Source: Stenotrophomonas maltophilia
Lineage (GTDB): Bacteria; Pseudomonadota; Gammaproteobacteria; Xanthomonadales; Xanthomonadaceae
Length of the DNA stretch: 64,000 nucleotides
Assembly (NCBI RefSeq): GCF_004684085.1
Contig: NZ_SRHZ01000024.1
Location: 248,001 to 312,000 of the forward strand
Direction: 5' to 3'
Each line of letters starts with the position of its first letter. Positions within the stretch are counted from its first letter, which is position 1. This document shows, piece after piece, positions 38,447-46,781 of the stretch. The notes beneath the pieces were generated by a model. That model worked only from the letters and a program-made list of their open reading frames with translations. It was not told the DNA's origin and did no database searches. Position numbers and translations under genes: made by a program.

Positions 38447-41400
38447 ATGCGTATCTGGCAGTGGCAGGCGTTGTTGGGCGCGGCATTGGTCGTGTCGTCT
38501 GGGGCAAGCTGGGCAAGCAGCCCGGTCACGCCACAGACCGAGTACTACAAGAAGATCCGCGACAGCGAGATGCTGGCGCCTCTTACGTCCGAGCTGTTCG
38601 GTGACAGCGTAAGCCTCAGTACGGGCGCCACCGAGTTCGTGGTGACCGACATCAATCTTCCGGGAAACGATGCGTTACCGGTGAAGCTTCAGAGACGTCT
38701 GGCCATTCAGTCCTTCAAGGACCGGCAGCCGCTGGGTGGCTTTGGTAGTTGGGATATTGACGTCCCCTACATGCATGCGACCTTTGATTCCATCTGGAAG
38801 TGGAATGAGTCCGGCAACGGTGCGAACCAGCGGTGTTCGCAGTCATTCTATGCCAAGACACGGAGCGGAATTGCCTCTTGGGAGATTTGGAATGGAACAA
38901 AGGTCCATGTGCCGGGGCAAGGGGAACAGGAGGTTCTACTCATAGCCAATGCGACCAATCCAAAGCCTACCAATGGCGATACCTATCGCTGGGGAACACG
39001 CGGCAATATGCGCTTCAGTTGCCTGGCATCCACGGCCAATGGCTATCCCGGGGAAGGATTTCTCGGCGTGGACGCTACGGGGAACCGATATTTCTTCAAC
39101 GTAGCCGTTGAGCGTTCGGCCGGCAATATGTCTATGGGAATGGGCGTCGGCACGAAGCTTGTCAAGGTGCTGCTGATGGCAAGCCGTGTGGAGGACCGCC
39201 AAGGGAACTGGGTTGCGTATGACTACTCCGGGGACAGGTTGGTGGGTGTCCGTGGTAGCGATGGACGGAGCATTTCCATTGCCTATGACGGGGGGCGCAT
39301 CGCCAGCGCTACAGCCAATGGCAGGACGTGGCGGTACGAATACAACGAGCGCTCGGGAGGCTTGGGTTTCTCGTTCTGGCCGAGCCTGCGTGCCGTTGTG
39401 CAACCTGACGGCGCGCGGCTCACTTATGAATACAGCTGGCAGGACGGTGATCTTGGAGGGCTGAATCCGGAGTATCAGATATGGGATGGAGAGCCCAAGA
39501 TCTGCGTCAAACCCCACTTCGAGCAGTCCAACTTCACCCTGATCGCAAACCATCCCGCGGGAACGCGCGGACAGTTTGATTTCAGCTACCTTCGCCGTTC
39601 CCGAACGGGCATCAGGAACAACGCGTGCGCAGACGTGGGTGGAGGGCGCTATGTGCAGCGCACTTCCAGTTCCTATGATCTGTTCGCTGTTACTCGAAAA
39701 ACTCTGAGCGGGCCCGGGCTGGGGACACTTGTCTGGCAGTACGATGGTGGGGGCTATGAATCAGGGATACCGGACTCACGGGTCATTACCGTAGTCGAAC
39801 CGGATGGCACCCGTCGGCATAGCGTGTTCGGCAGAAAGATCGATGAGAACGAAGGGCAGTTGTTGCAGGAGGCAGTACGTGCACCGGATGGACAGATCGT
39901 ACAAGTCACGACCAATACCTATGTAGGCGCCGGCGAGGCACCTTCAATGCCCTTCCCGGAGAGCTATGGAACGCTCTCGGGTGCCGATGATCCCTTCGCC
40001 GTCAAGATTCGACCGCTGAAGCAGTCCGTCCTCAGCCAGGATGGCGTCAACTTCATCAACACGACCGATCAGTTCGATGCGAATGTTCGACCGGTCGTGC
40101 AGACCGAGAGCAACTCGCTGGGGCGCTCGCGAACGCTGAGGACCACGTACTTCGACGATACCGGTCGCTGGATTCTCGGCCAAGTTGCGCGCAGCACGCA
40201 GACCGTCGGTGGCGTTGAAATCGAGACCGAACGCACTGACTTCGACGCGTTGACGCGTCCGCAGCGCACCTATGCTTTCGGCGTGCTGCAGCAGACGCTG
40301 GGCTATCACCCGGATGGCACGCTCGCTTCGGTGGCCGATGGCAAGGGTAATGCGATTGCCCTCGGTAGCTGGAAGCGTGGCCTGCCACAGAGCGTTGCCT
40401 TCCCGGACGGCAGCAGTGCCTCGCTGCAAGTCGATGACAACGGCTGGGTGCGCGCGGCGGTGGAGCCCAATGGGGCCAGCCGGAGTTTCGATTACGACGG
40501 TATGGGGCGGATCGTTCAGGCGACCCAGGCCGCAAATGACAGCGTGGCCTGGAATCCCTCAACTACCCGGTTCTTCCAGGTAGCGGGAGCGGAGATCGGG
40601 CTGGAAGCGGGACACTGGAAGCGCGAGTCCAGTACCGGCAATGCACGCGCGGTGACGTACTACGATGGGCTGTGGCGTCCTGTGCTGGAAGAGTCGTTCG
40701 ATGCCGCGGACCGCGGCGGTACGCTGCGCCAGACGGTGACTCGCTATGACAGCAATGGGCGGCCGATATTCACTTCCTATCCCACGCGCGCGGCATCCGA
40801 CTTCCGTTCGGCGCTGCCAGGGACCTACACCGGCTACGACGCGCTCGGTCGCCCTGTCCGCAGCGAGCAGGACAGCGAGCTCGGGCGCCTGATCACCACG
40901 ACGGAACAGCTCGGTGGAGGCAGCGTACGGGTGACCAATCCGCGTGGCATTGCCACCACCACCGATTATCTGATGTATGGCAAGCCAGCCCAGGACAGGC
41001 CCATCCGAATTCTCCACGCCGAGGGCGTGGTGACGGAGATCCAGCGCGACACGCTGGGCAAGCCGCTATCGATCCTGCGACGCAATGGCGATGGCAGCAT
41101 CAGTGTGCGTCGACAGTATGTCTATGACGGTGCCCAGCGTCTGTGCAAGAGCATGGAGCCCGAAACCGGTGCAACGGGTATGGGCTACGACGCTGCGGGC
41201 AATCTGCTCTGGTCTGCCTCGGGCCTGACGCTGTTGGGCGCTCAGTGCGAGAGCGAAGGCGCTTATGCTTCACCATCCCGGGCTGACCGGGGCTACGACA
41301 GCATGAACCGCTTGGTGACGTTGCGCTTCTCCGATGGTCGGGGCGATCAGGACTGGAGTTATTGGCCGGGCGGGAAGGTAAGGCGGGTGCAGACCCGCAA

Positions 41401-43834
41401 CAACGGCGCCAGCACCATCAACGAGTACAGCTACAACCTGCGCGGGCTGCCGACCTCCGAGAGTGTGGTGCATGACGGCAGTGAGGTTTGGGCACTGGGT
41501 TACGGCTACGACGCGAACGGCGCCTTGGCCACTCATGTGCAGCCGTCAGGCCTGACGATCGGCTACAGCCCGAATGCGCTGGGGCAGCCAACACGGGCCG
41601 GAACCTACGCCACCAACGTGCGTTATTACGCGAATGGTGGCATGAGCGGCTTCACCTACGGCAACGGCGTCACCCATCAGATGACGCAGAATGCGCGTGG
41701 TCTTCCCGACAGGAGCACGGATAGCGGTGCGGGCGGCAAGGTCATCGATGATGGTTACGATTACGATGCCAATGGCAACGTGGCGGCCATCAGTGATGGC
41801 TTGCCTGCGGCCCCCGGAAACCGCGATATGCGTTACGACGGGCTGGATCGTCTGACCGCAGTGACGGCGAGCAGCTTTGGCAATGCGAGCTACGCCTATA
41901 ACGTCCTGGATAACATTGTCGCCGCCAGCGTGGGCGCGCGGCGGCAGGCCTTTGAGTACGACTTCAACAATCGGTTGACGAATGTGCGGGATGTCGCCAG
42001 TGGTGCGACCGTGACCGGGCTCGGGTATGACGCACAAGGCAACCTGAAGGTTCGCAACGGCGTGGCGTTCCGCTTCGACTACGGCAATCGCCTGCGCGAG
42101 GTTGATGGGAAGGAGGCCTATCAGTATGACGCGCATGGGCGGCGGACCCTGGCCAGTGCGCCCAATGGCAACATCCGCTCCTTCTATGGTCAGGATGGCG
42201 TGCTGCGCTACCAGCACGATCAGCGCCAAGCCAAGGGGTTCGACTATATCCAGCTCAACGGTAGCCTTGTTGCCAAGCGCGCGGTGGATATCGCCCCTGC
42301 GGCCCTGGTAGTGACTGTTCCCGGATACAGCGGGAATGGTGCGTTTGCCGTGCAGTGGGCTGCCGTCGCAGGCGCGCAGCGTTACGAAGTACAGGAGTCA
42401 AGGACGGGAACGTGGCAGGCCGTCTATCAAGGGACCGCGTTGACGGTTTCGCTTACCGGACGCGGCTCCGGTACGTATCGTTATCGTGGGCGTGCCTGCA
42501 ATGGCACTGTCTGTGGAGCGTGGGGCGTGGAAGCCTCCATCCAGGTAGAGCTTGCCCCCACGGCTGCGCCCGTGATCACGGCACCGGCACAAGGCATCAA
42601 CGGCACCTACTCCTTGAGCTGGTCAGCGGTGCAGGGTGCCGCTCGCTTTGTGCTTGAGGAAGCTGTGGGCGCTGGCTGGAATGTGCTGCTTGATGGCCCC
42701 GGCCGCACCTATCCAGTGACCGGCAAGGCTGCAGGGGCCTATCGCTATCGGGTCAAAGCGTGCAATCCGCAGGGCTGCGGCGCGTACTCGGCCGAAGCGA
42801 CGGTTACAGCGCTGTATGCCCCGTCCGTGCCGACGCTGTCAGTGCCTGCCGCGAGTTACAACGGTAGTTTTGTCCTCTCTTTGTCGAGCGTGGCCCAGGC
42901 CAGCAGCTATCGCATCGAAGAACAGTTCAATGGCGGCGCGTGGACTGAGATCAACCGGATCAGTGGCAATCAGCTGGCCGTCAGCGGGCGAATCGCTGGC
43001 CGTTATGTCTACCGCGCCTTCGCATGCAATGACGCCGGCTGCAGCGCGGCGAGTGCCACCGGCGCCATCGTGGTGACATTGCCCCCCGTCCAGGCGACAG
43101 GAATCAATCTCGGCGGTACAAGCTACAGTTCCACCGTGAGTATGTCGTGGGGAGCGATTCCTGCCGCAACAAGCTATCAACTGGTGGAGCAGCTCAATGG
43201 CGGCGGCTTCGGCTTCGCGCAGGAGAATGGCGCGACCTCGGTGGCCCGCAGTGGACGCTGGCCTGGCCAGTGGGACTATCAGGTGCGCGGTTGCAACATT
43301 GCCGGTTGCGGACCGTGGTCAGCAGCGGCGGGCGTGCGCGTGATTGGTCCTCCGGCCACCCCTGTTCTGCGCGTGCCGGATGGAGTTGGAATCGGCGCGG
43401 CGTACTCGATCTCCCTGCTGGAAGTGGCGGACGCGACGCGTTATGAAATCGACGAAAGTACTGACGGCGCCAACTGGTCGCTGATTGCGGGGGATCGGAC
43501 GGCTTCCCTGACCAAGGGGGGCGGAGGCAACTTCTACTACCGCGGGCGTGCCTGTAATCCCGCAGGTTGCAGCGCCAGCTCTGCTGCCGGCCTGGTTGCC
43601 ATTTCCAGTGCACCGCCCGTGCCGACCGGTGTGAAGATTCTCAAGAGCGGCCCCAACATCTGTTCGGTCATCTGGAATGCGTCACCAGGCGCCACCTACT
43701 ACAACATGCGTTCAAGCAGTGGAGGCGCGACCTATAGGGCGGAAGGTATCGGGTATGACCTCGATACGCGCTGCCAGGGTGGTTACAAGGTGCGTGCCTG
43801 CAATGCGCAGGCGTGCTCGGCCTGGTCGAACTGA
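38447..43834 (+). CDS. Secreted YD-repeat/Rhs protein with C-terminal FN3-like repeats
   Basis: This 1795-residue protein has a Sec signal peptide (MRIWQWQALLGAALVVSSGASWA). An N-terminal region of about 600 residues is followed by many YD/Rhs repeats (for example YDGMGRIVQATQA, YDALGRPVRSEQD, YDAHGRRTLASAP) to about residue 1280. The last 510 residues form about six FN3/Ig-like repeats, each ending with a two-Cys motif such as YRYRGRACNGTVCGAWG. There is no Rhs core or DPxG cleavage site; the protein stops at SAWSN. The next gene, 11 bp downstream, supplies a core. A surface or periplasmic shell protein is likely. Confidence 0.88.
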   Translation: MRIWQWQALLGAALVVSSGASWASSPVTPQTEYYKKIRDSEMLAPLTSELFGDSVSLSTGATEFVVTDINLPGNDALPVKLQRRLAIQSFKDRQPLGGFGSWDIDVPYMHATFDSIWKWNESGNGANQRCSQSFYAKTRSGIASWEIWNGTKVHVPGQGEQEVLLIANATNPKPTNGDTYRWGTRGNMRFSCLASTANGYPGEGFLGVDATGNRYFFNVAVERSAGNMSMGMGVGTKLVKVLLMASRVEDRQGNWVAYDYSGDRLVGVRGSDGRSISIAYDGGRIASATANGRTWRYEYNERSGGLGFSFWPSLRAVVQPDGARLTYEYSWQDGDLGGLNPEYQIWDGEPKICVKPHFEQSNFTLIANHPAGTRGQFDFSYLRRSRTGIRNNACADVGGGRYVQRTSSSYDLFAVTRKTLSGPGLGTLVWQYDGGGYESGIPDSRVITVVEPDGTRRHSVFGRKIDENEGQLLQEAVRAPDGQIVQVTTNTYVGAGEAPSMPFPESYGTLSGADDPFAVKIRPLKQSVLSQDGVNFINTTDQFDANVRPVVQTESNSLGRSRTLRTTYFDDTGRWILGQVARSTQTVGGVEIETERTDFDALTRPQRTYAFGVLQQTLGYHPDGTLASVADGKGNAIALGSWKRGLPQSVAFPDGSSASLQVDDNGWVRAAVEPNGASRSFDYDGMGRIVQATQAANDSVAWNPSTTRFFQVAGAEIGLEAGHWKRESSTGNARAVTYYDGLWRPVLEESFDAADRGGTLRQTVTRYDSNGRPIFTSYPTRAASDFRSALPGTYTGYDALGRPVRSEQDSELGRLITTTEQLGGGSVRVTNPRGIATTTDYLMYGKPAQDRPIRILHAEGVVTEIQRDTLGKPLSILRRNGDGSISVRRQYVYDGAQRLCKSMEPETGATGMGYDAAGNLLWSASGLTLLGAQCESEGAYASPSRADRGYDSMNRLVTLRFSDGRGDQDWSYWPGGKVRRVQTRNNGASTINEYSYNLRGLPTSESVVHDGSEVWALGYGYDANGALATHVQPSGLTIGYSPNALGQPTRAGTYATNVRYYANGGMSGFTYGNGVTHQMTQNARGLPDRSTDSGAGGKVIDDGYDYDANGNVAAISDGLPAAPGNRDMRYDGLDRLTAVTASSFGNASYAYNVLDNIVAASVGARRQAFEYDFNNRLTNVRDVASGATVTGLGYDAQGNLKVRNGVAFRFDYGNRLREVDGKEAYQYDAHGRRTLASAPNGNIRSFYGQDGVLRYQHDQRQAKGFDYIQLNGSLVAKRAVDIAPAALVVTVPGYSGNGAFAVQWAAVAGAQRYEVQESRTGTWQAVYQGTALTVSLTGRGSGTYRYRGRACNGTVCGAWGVEASIQVELAPTAAPVITAPAQGINGTYSLSWSAVQGAARFVLEEAVGAGWNVLLDGPGRTYPVTGKAAGAYRYRVKACNPQGCGAYSAEATVTALYAPSVPTLSVPAASYNGSFVLSLSSVAQASSYRIEEQFNGGAWTEINRISGNQLAVSGRIAGRYVYRAFACNDAGCSAASATGAIVVTLPPVQATGINLGGTSYSSTVSMSWGAIPAATSYQLVEQLNGGGFGFAQENGATSVARSGRWPGQWDYQVRGCNIAGCGPWSAAAGVRVIGPPATPVLRVPDGVGIGAAYSISLLEVADATRYEIDESTDGANWSLIAGDRTASLTKGGGGNFYYRGRACNPAGCSASSAAGLVAISSAPPVPTGVKILKSGPNICSVIWNASPGATYYNMRSSSGGATYRAEGIGYDLDTRCQGGYKVRACNAQACSAWSN

Positions 43835-43845
43835 GGGGCGGCGCC

Positions 43846-44847
43846 ATGATCGCAGGAATGAAGACGCTGCTGGTTCGAGCCGCTGCCGGTGCAGTGCTGC
43901 TTGTCGTTGGATTGTTCAATCAGGCTGCTGCGGAGACGGTCACCTATATCCACACCGATGCCTTGGGCTCGCCGGTTGCTGAGACTGACGCGGCAGGCAA
44001 CGTGATCCGGCGGACTGTCTATGAGCCGTATGGCGCGGTGGTGGGCCAGCCGGTTGCTGACGGGCCTGGCTATACCGGTCATGTAAGTGATGCCTCGACG
44101 GGCTTGAGCTACATGCAGCAGCGGTACATGGATCCGGGGCTGGGTGTGTTCCTGAGTGTGGATCCTGTGACTGCCTACGAAGCTCCCGTCATGCAGTTCA
44201 ACAGATACCGTTATGGAAACGGAAGCCCTTATCGATTCGTTGACCCAGATGGACGATGTGCGATGAGAACTGGCTCGCGCGTATGTGGCGGTGGTGGCGC
44301 CTCACCTATTTCAGTAATGTACGTGAATGCTTCCTCGGCAGGGGGGCGTGCCAGCGTGATAGCTCATAATGGGCGTTCAAAAGACATCCCTATAAACTCT
44401 GCAACCGTAAATGAGAGATACCAGTCAGCGGTAAGGGCTCTTGATCGCATCAAAGATGGTGTTGAATCCATCAGTCATCGCTCAAAGCGGGATGCTGCGA
44501 TGACCTTCGATGCAATGATTCAGCCTATCATTGAGAAGTACGGGGTTGAGGTTGATGGTATTCCGACGAATCCGGCAATCGGAGGTCGTCTTCAGGGGCT
44601 GTATGTAGGAAATAAATTTGAGGGTAGTACGGGGATAGGCTATTCGGTTAATGCGCCCACCGGTGGCGAAAGCTCTATTCATGGGCATCCTCTCGTGAGG
44701 GATCACGGAGGAAGCCATTCGCCCTTCAGCCCCGGTGACGTGAACTGGTATCGGACTACACCTGGTGTTCCTCATTTCCTTACAACCCCTAATGGTGTAT
44801 TTGAGTTCAGTAATGAGTCTTCACCTGTGTTGCAGATTGGGAAGTGA
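43846..44847 (+). CDS. Rhs-core protein with DUF4329/JAB-like C-terminal toxin domain
   Basis: This 333-residue protein begins MIAGMKTLLVRAAAGAVLLVVGLFNQAAAET, a second signal peptide of its own. An Rhs-associated core follows (TYIHTDALGSPVAETDAAGNVIRR, GHVSDASTGLSYMQQRYMDPGLGVFLSVDP, then FVDPDGRC near residue 141). The rest is AT-rich and variable. It ends with IHGHPLVRDHGGSHSPFSPGD (HGH at 279-281) and FLTTPNGVFEFS. That is a DUF4329/JAB-like HxH...SxxD arrangement, a possible metallopeptidase toxin with wider spacing than classical JAMM. It lies 11 bp after the shell gene and 1 bp before a lipoprotein gene. Confidence 0.8.
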   Translation: MIAGMKTLLVRAAAGAVLLVVGLFNQAAAETVTYIHTDALGSPVAETDAAGNVIRRTVYEPYGAVVGQPVADGPGYTGHVSDASTGLSYMQQRYMDPGLGVFLSVDPVTAYEAPVMQFNRYRYGNGSPYRFVDPDGRCAMRTGSRVCGGGGASPISVMYVNASSAGGRASVIAHNGRSKDIPINSATVNERYQSAVRALDRIKDGVESISHRSKRDAAMTFDAMIQPIIEKYGVEVDGIPTNPAIGGRLQGLYVGNKFEGSTGIGYSVNAPTGGESSIHGHPLVRDHGGSHSPFSPGDVNWYRTTPGVPHFLTTPNGVFEFSNESSPVLQIGK

Positions 44848-44848
44848 T

Positions 44849-45352
44849 ATGAAGAACCCTAGCTTGACGATCCGTGTGGTAGCTGTGTGCGCGATGTTGG
44901 CTGCGATGCCTGCATGTGGCTGGCGCGCAGATGATGCCGGGCACGATTCAGCAAACTTGGATGCCTGCTACTACAGGGTGAGAAGTTCTCAGAGATGTGA
45001 CTCGAGTTTCCAGCGGCTTATGTTGAATCCTGCATCCGCTGTTGGTCGGCAGGTTGGGCTTGTCGGGTATCTGGCGCCAAGAAGTGGAGTGGCGTTGCTC
45101 TATCCAGATGAGCAGTCATATCTCAATGACGTAGTGGTCAACGCCGTTGCTCTTGAGGGAGATCTGTCTCTGTTGAATGGAAAGTGGTACAAGACTGTGC
45201 GCCTGAGGGCTGTGTTTCATTTGACGGATGATCCCATCGCTCCGTGGTTTGGCGTCATGCGTGGCCTCAGCGTTGCAGATCCGGTCGTCCCCTTGGAAAG
45301 GGAAGATCCAGTGGTGATCCACGAGGGCGTATCCCCTGAAGGTCAACGCTGA
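44849..45352 (+). CDS. Putative lipoprotein, likely immunity to the preceding Rhs-core toxin
   Basis: This 167-residue protein starts 1 bp after the previous stop. The N-terminus MKNPSLTIRVVAVCAMLAAMPACGWRADD is a signal peptide with a weak lipobox ending at Cys23. The mature part has two more Cys in a compact block (LDACYYRVRSSQRCDSSFQRLML) and then VGRQVGLVGYLAPRSGVALLYPDEQ. It has no known family. Its AT-rich composition, coupling and position match immunity genes of polymorphic toxins. A periplasmic location would fit a toxin that acts there. Confidence 0.65.
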   Translation: MKNPSLTIRVVAVCAMLAAMPACGWRADDAGHDSANLDACYYRVRSSQRCDSSFQRLMLNPASAVGRQVGLVGYLAPRSGVALLYPDEQSYLNDVVVNAVALEGDLSLLNGKWYKTVRLRAVFHLTDDPIAPWFGVMRGLSVADPVVPLEREDPVVIHEGVSPEGQR

Positions 45353-45657
45353 TGTCCGTTGGAGCGCCTTGTGCCGTACGCGGTCGATACTTGTTCGGCT
45401 TGCGGGTTTGGGGGCGTTGCCGGCGTTCGGCTCGATCGCCGCAGAAGCCTTGAGGGGCAGTAGATCCCCATGGCAGGGCCCTCCGAAGGAGTCGCCGGGT
45501 TACAGAGAGCAGCGAAGTCGCCCGGAGCTTTGCCAGGAATGCGAGCCAGAACGGCATCGGCACAGACCAGGCTCATGGTAGCCGTTGGTGGTGATGTGGA
45601 GGCGATGGCCAGAACGCGAGATGCGCATGAGAACTTCGTTGCGACGTTTATTGGTCT
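45353..45657. other. Gap between cassettes, no intact gene
   Basis: GC-rich sequence with short open frames on both strands. None has a ribosome site, recognisable motif or plausible length. It probably contains the decayed upstream part of the following toxin remnant. Confidence 0.5.
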
Positions 45658-45960
45658 CGCTGCGGGTGGCTGCTTCGGTGCCGGGCAGGGAACAACGTCT
45701 CTCTATCGCGCGGTAGGTCCAAGCTAGCCTGCAGACATCAAAGCTGTGGGAGCAGTAGCTTATGCAAAGCAGGCAATCAGATACTTCGGCGACCAGCCCG
45801 ATACAATTATCAGGACGGACGTCGTCGTAGCCTCTTTAAGCGGCTTTCTCTAGTGCCTGTGGATCGTGGGATTCCAGCTTGTGTCGTTTCCAATGAACGA
45901 CTCCCGGGCTTGGTCCCGCGTGTGGTGGATCACTCGGCATCGCCACCTGCGGGGCTGTAG
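45658..45960 (+). pseudogene. Decayed ADP-ribosyltransferase-like Rhs toxin tail
   Basis: Reading across lesions gives AAGGCFGAGQGTTSLYRAVGPS, an in-frame TAG (45725), then PADIKAVGAVAYAKQAIRYFGDQPDTIIRTDVVVASLSGFL and a TAG at 45851. A frame change follows, then VPVDRGIPACVVSNERLPGLVPRVVDHSASPPAGL to the TAG at 45958. The SLYRAVGP-x-ELADI start, YA-A...GD-P-TI-RT middle and DRGI...LPGL end resemble Rhs toxins of the ADP-ribosyltransferase type (TreTu-like, from memory). The segment between ADI and AYAKQ is too short, so an internal deletion is likely. It has no Rhs core attached. Confidence 0.65.
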
Positions 45961-45963
45961 GAA

Positions 45964-46257
45964 ATGCAATTGGATGCCATTGTTGGCGTGCGTTTTCTTA
46001 CGGTCGAGGAAGGAGGGTGCAACGCGGCGGTTGAGGGAATCTTTTATGCCTGTCTTCTTCTTGTCGACAATGAGGCGTTTGATTGCCGAATTGTTCTGGA
46101 TGACCGCCGCCTTGAGCTTGGGAAAGACTACGAAGTGCCGGTCAGATTTCTCTATCGTGAACTGCCTCTTTCGAAGTTGGCTGTCGGAAAGGAGATCTGG
46201 CTGTGGGAGGGACGAAAGGTCGCAAGCGGCAGGGTAGTGAGCTTCTCTGTCAACTGA
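45964..46257 (+). CDS. Small protein resembling EF-Tu domain 3, orphan immunity candidate
   Basis: The 97-residue protein MQLDAIVGVRFLTVEEGG starts 3 bp after the toxin remnant. Its pattern follows the EF-Tu C-terminal beta-barrel: xVxFLTxEEGG near the N-terminus, CRIVLDD, then a LELGKDYEVPVRFL strand pair and a closing IWLWEGRKVASGRVVSF. In EF-Tu the matching parts are EEGGRHTPFFNGYRPQF and AIREGGRTVGAGVV. It was likely the immunity gene for the decayed toxin and is now kept alone. The fold reading is by eye. Confidence 0.6.
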   Translation: MQLDAIVGVRFLTVEEGGCNAAVEGIFYACLLLVDNEAFDCRIVLDDRRLELGKDYEVPVRFLYRELPLSKLAVGKEIWLWEGRKVASGRVVSFSVN

Positions 46258-46460
46258 TCGATCAACGCTCGCGATTCGGCAAGATGCTCCTTCGCAAATT
46301 GTTGTCCCCTGAGGCCCAGAAGAAGGTGAGGAAGAGGAGCAGTCCGTATCAGGCGTGCGCGTCACTCTTTGGTCAGGTCCCGGCGGATGCAGCAGACAGC
46401 TTGATCGCAGGCCGGTCCTGGCGGGCAGCCGCCAGACTTTGGAGCGCCGGCGTTGGGCGA

Positions 46461-46490
46461 TTGACCACAGACCCCGGCAGCTACTACAAT
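46461..46490 (+). promoter_or_regulatory. Promoter of tRNA-Thr
   Basis: TTGACC at 46461-46466, an 18-bp spacer and TACAAT at 46485-46490, 10 bp before the tRNA 5' end. Confidence 0.8.
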
Positions 46491-46500
46491 GGGCAGCTAA

Positions 46501-46576
46501 GCCGGAATAGCTCAGTTGGTAGAGCGGCGCATTCGTAATGCGTAGGTCGTAGGTTCGATTCCTATTTCCGGCACCA
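46501..46576 (+). tRNA. tRNA-Thr (anticodon CGT)
   Basis: The 76-nt cloverleaf has acceptor arms GCCGGAA/TTCCGGC, a D-loop with AGCTCAGTTGGTAGAG, the anticodon loop TTCGTAA (CGT, decoding ACG), a T-arm GTTCGATTC and an encoded CCA. It sits in the middle of the Rhs island, between two Rhs core modules. A possible integration site for the integrase whose remains lie at 48503. Confidence 0.97.
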
Positions 46577-46585
46577 GTTGCAGTG

Positions 46586-46614
46586 AAAAGCCCCGGCCTT
46601 GGTCGGGGCTTTTT
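46586..46614 (+). terminator. Rho-independent terminator after tRNA-Thr
   Basis: AAAAGCCCCGGCC TTG GTCGGGGCTTTTT: a strong stem and T-run starting 10 bp after the CCA end. Confidence 0.9.
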
Positions 46615-46632
46615 GTTTGTGGCCCCCCGAAG

Positions 46633-46687
46633 GTAGTGCCGGCCGCTGGCCGGCAACCCCAGTAGTGCCAGCCCACGGCTGGCAGCA
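46633..46687. repeat. Two GTAG palindromes in direct orientation
   Basis: GTAGTGCCGGCCGCTGGCCGGCA, then AGTAGTGCCAGCCCACGGCTGGCA: two SMAG-like units of different stem sequence, about 12 bp apart, downstream of the tRNA terminator. Confidence 0.8.
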
Positions 46688-46781
46688 CGTGATTTCATAA
46701 CCACGCGATCCACTGGCCCCTCCGGCTTCCCATGCGCTTATCTCCTTGCCCGGTCCCCGGCTTGGCAACCGCAGCCGGTCA

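Noticed and set aside
45850..46713. Minus-strand frame reading NRNRTYDLRITNAPLYQLSYSGL
   Set aside because: This is the antisense of the tRNA-Thr gene, a classic false protein. The rest of the frame is antisense to the toxin remnant and the small EF-Tu-like gene.
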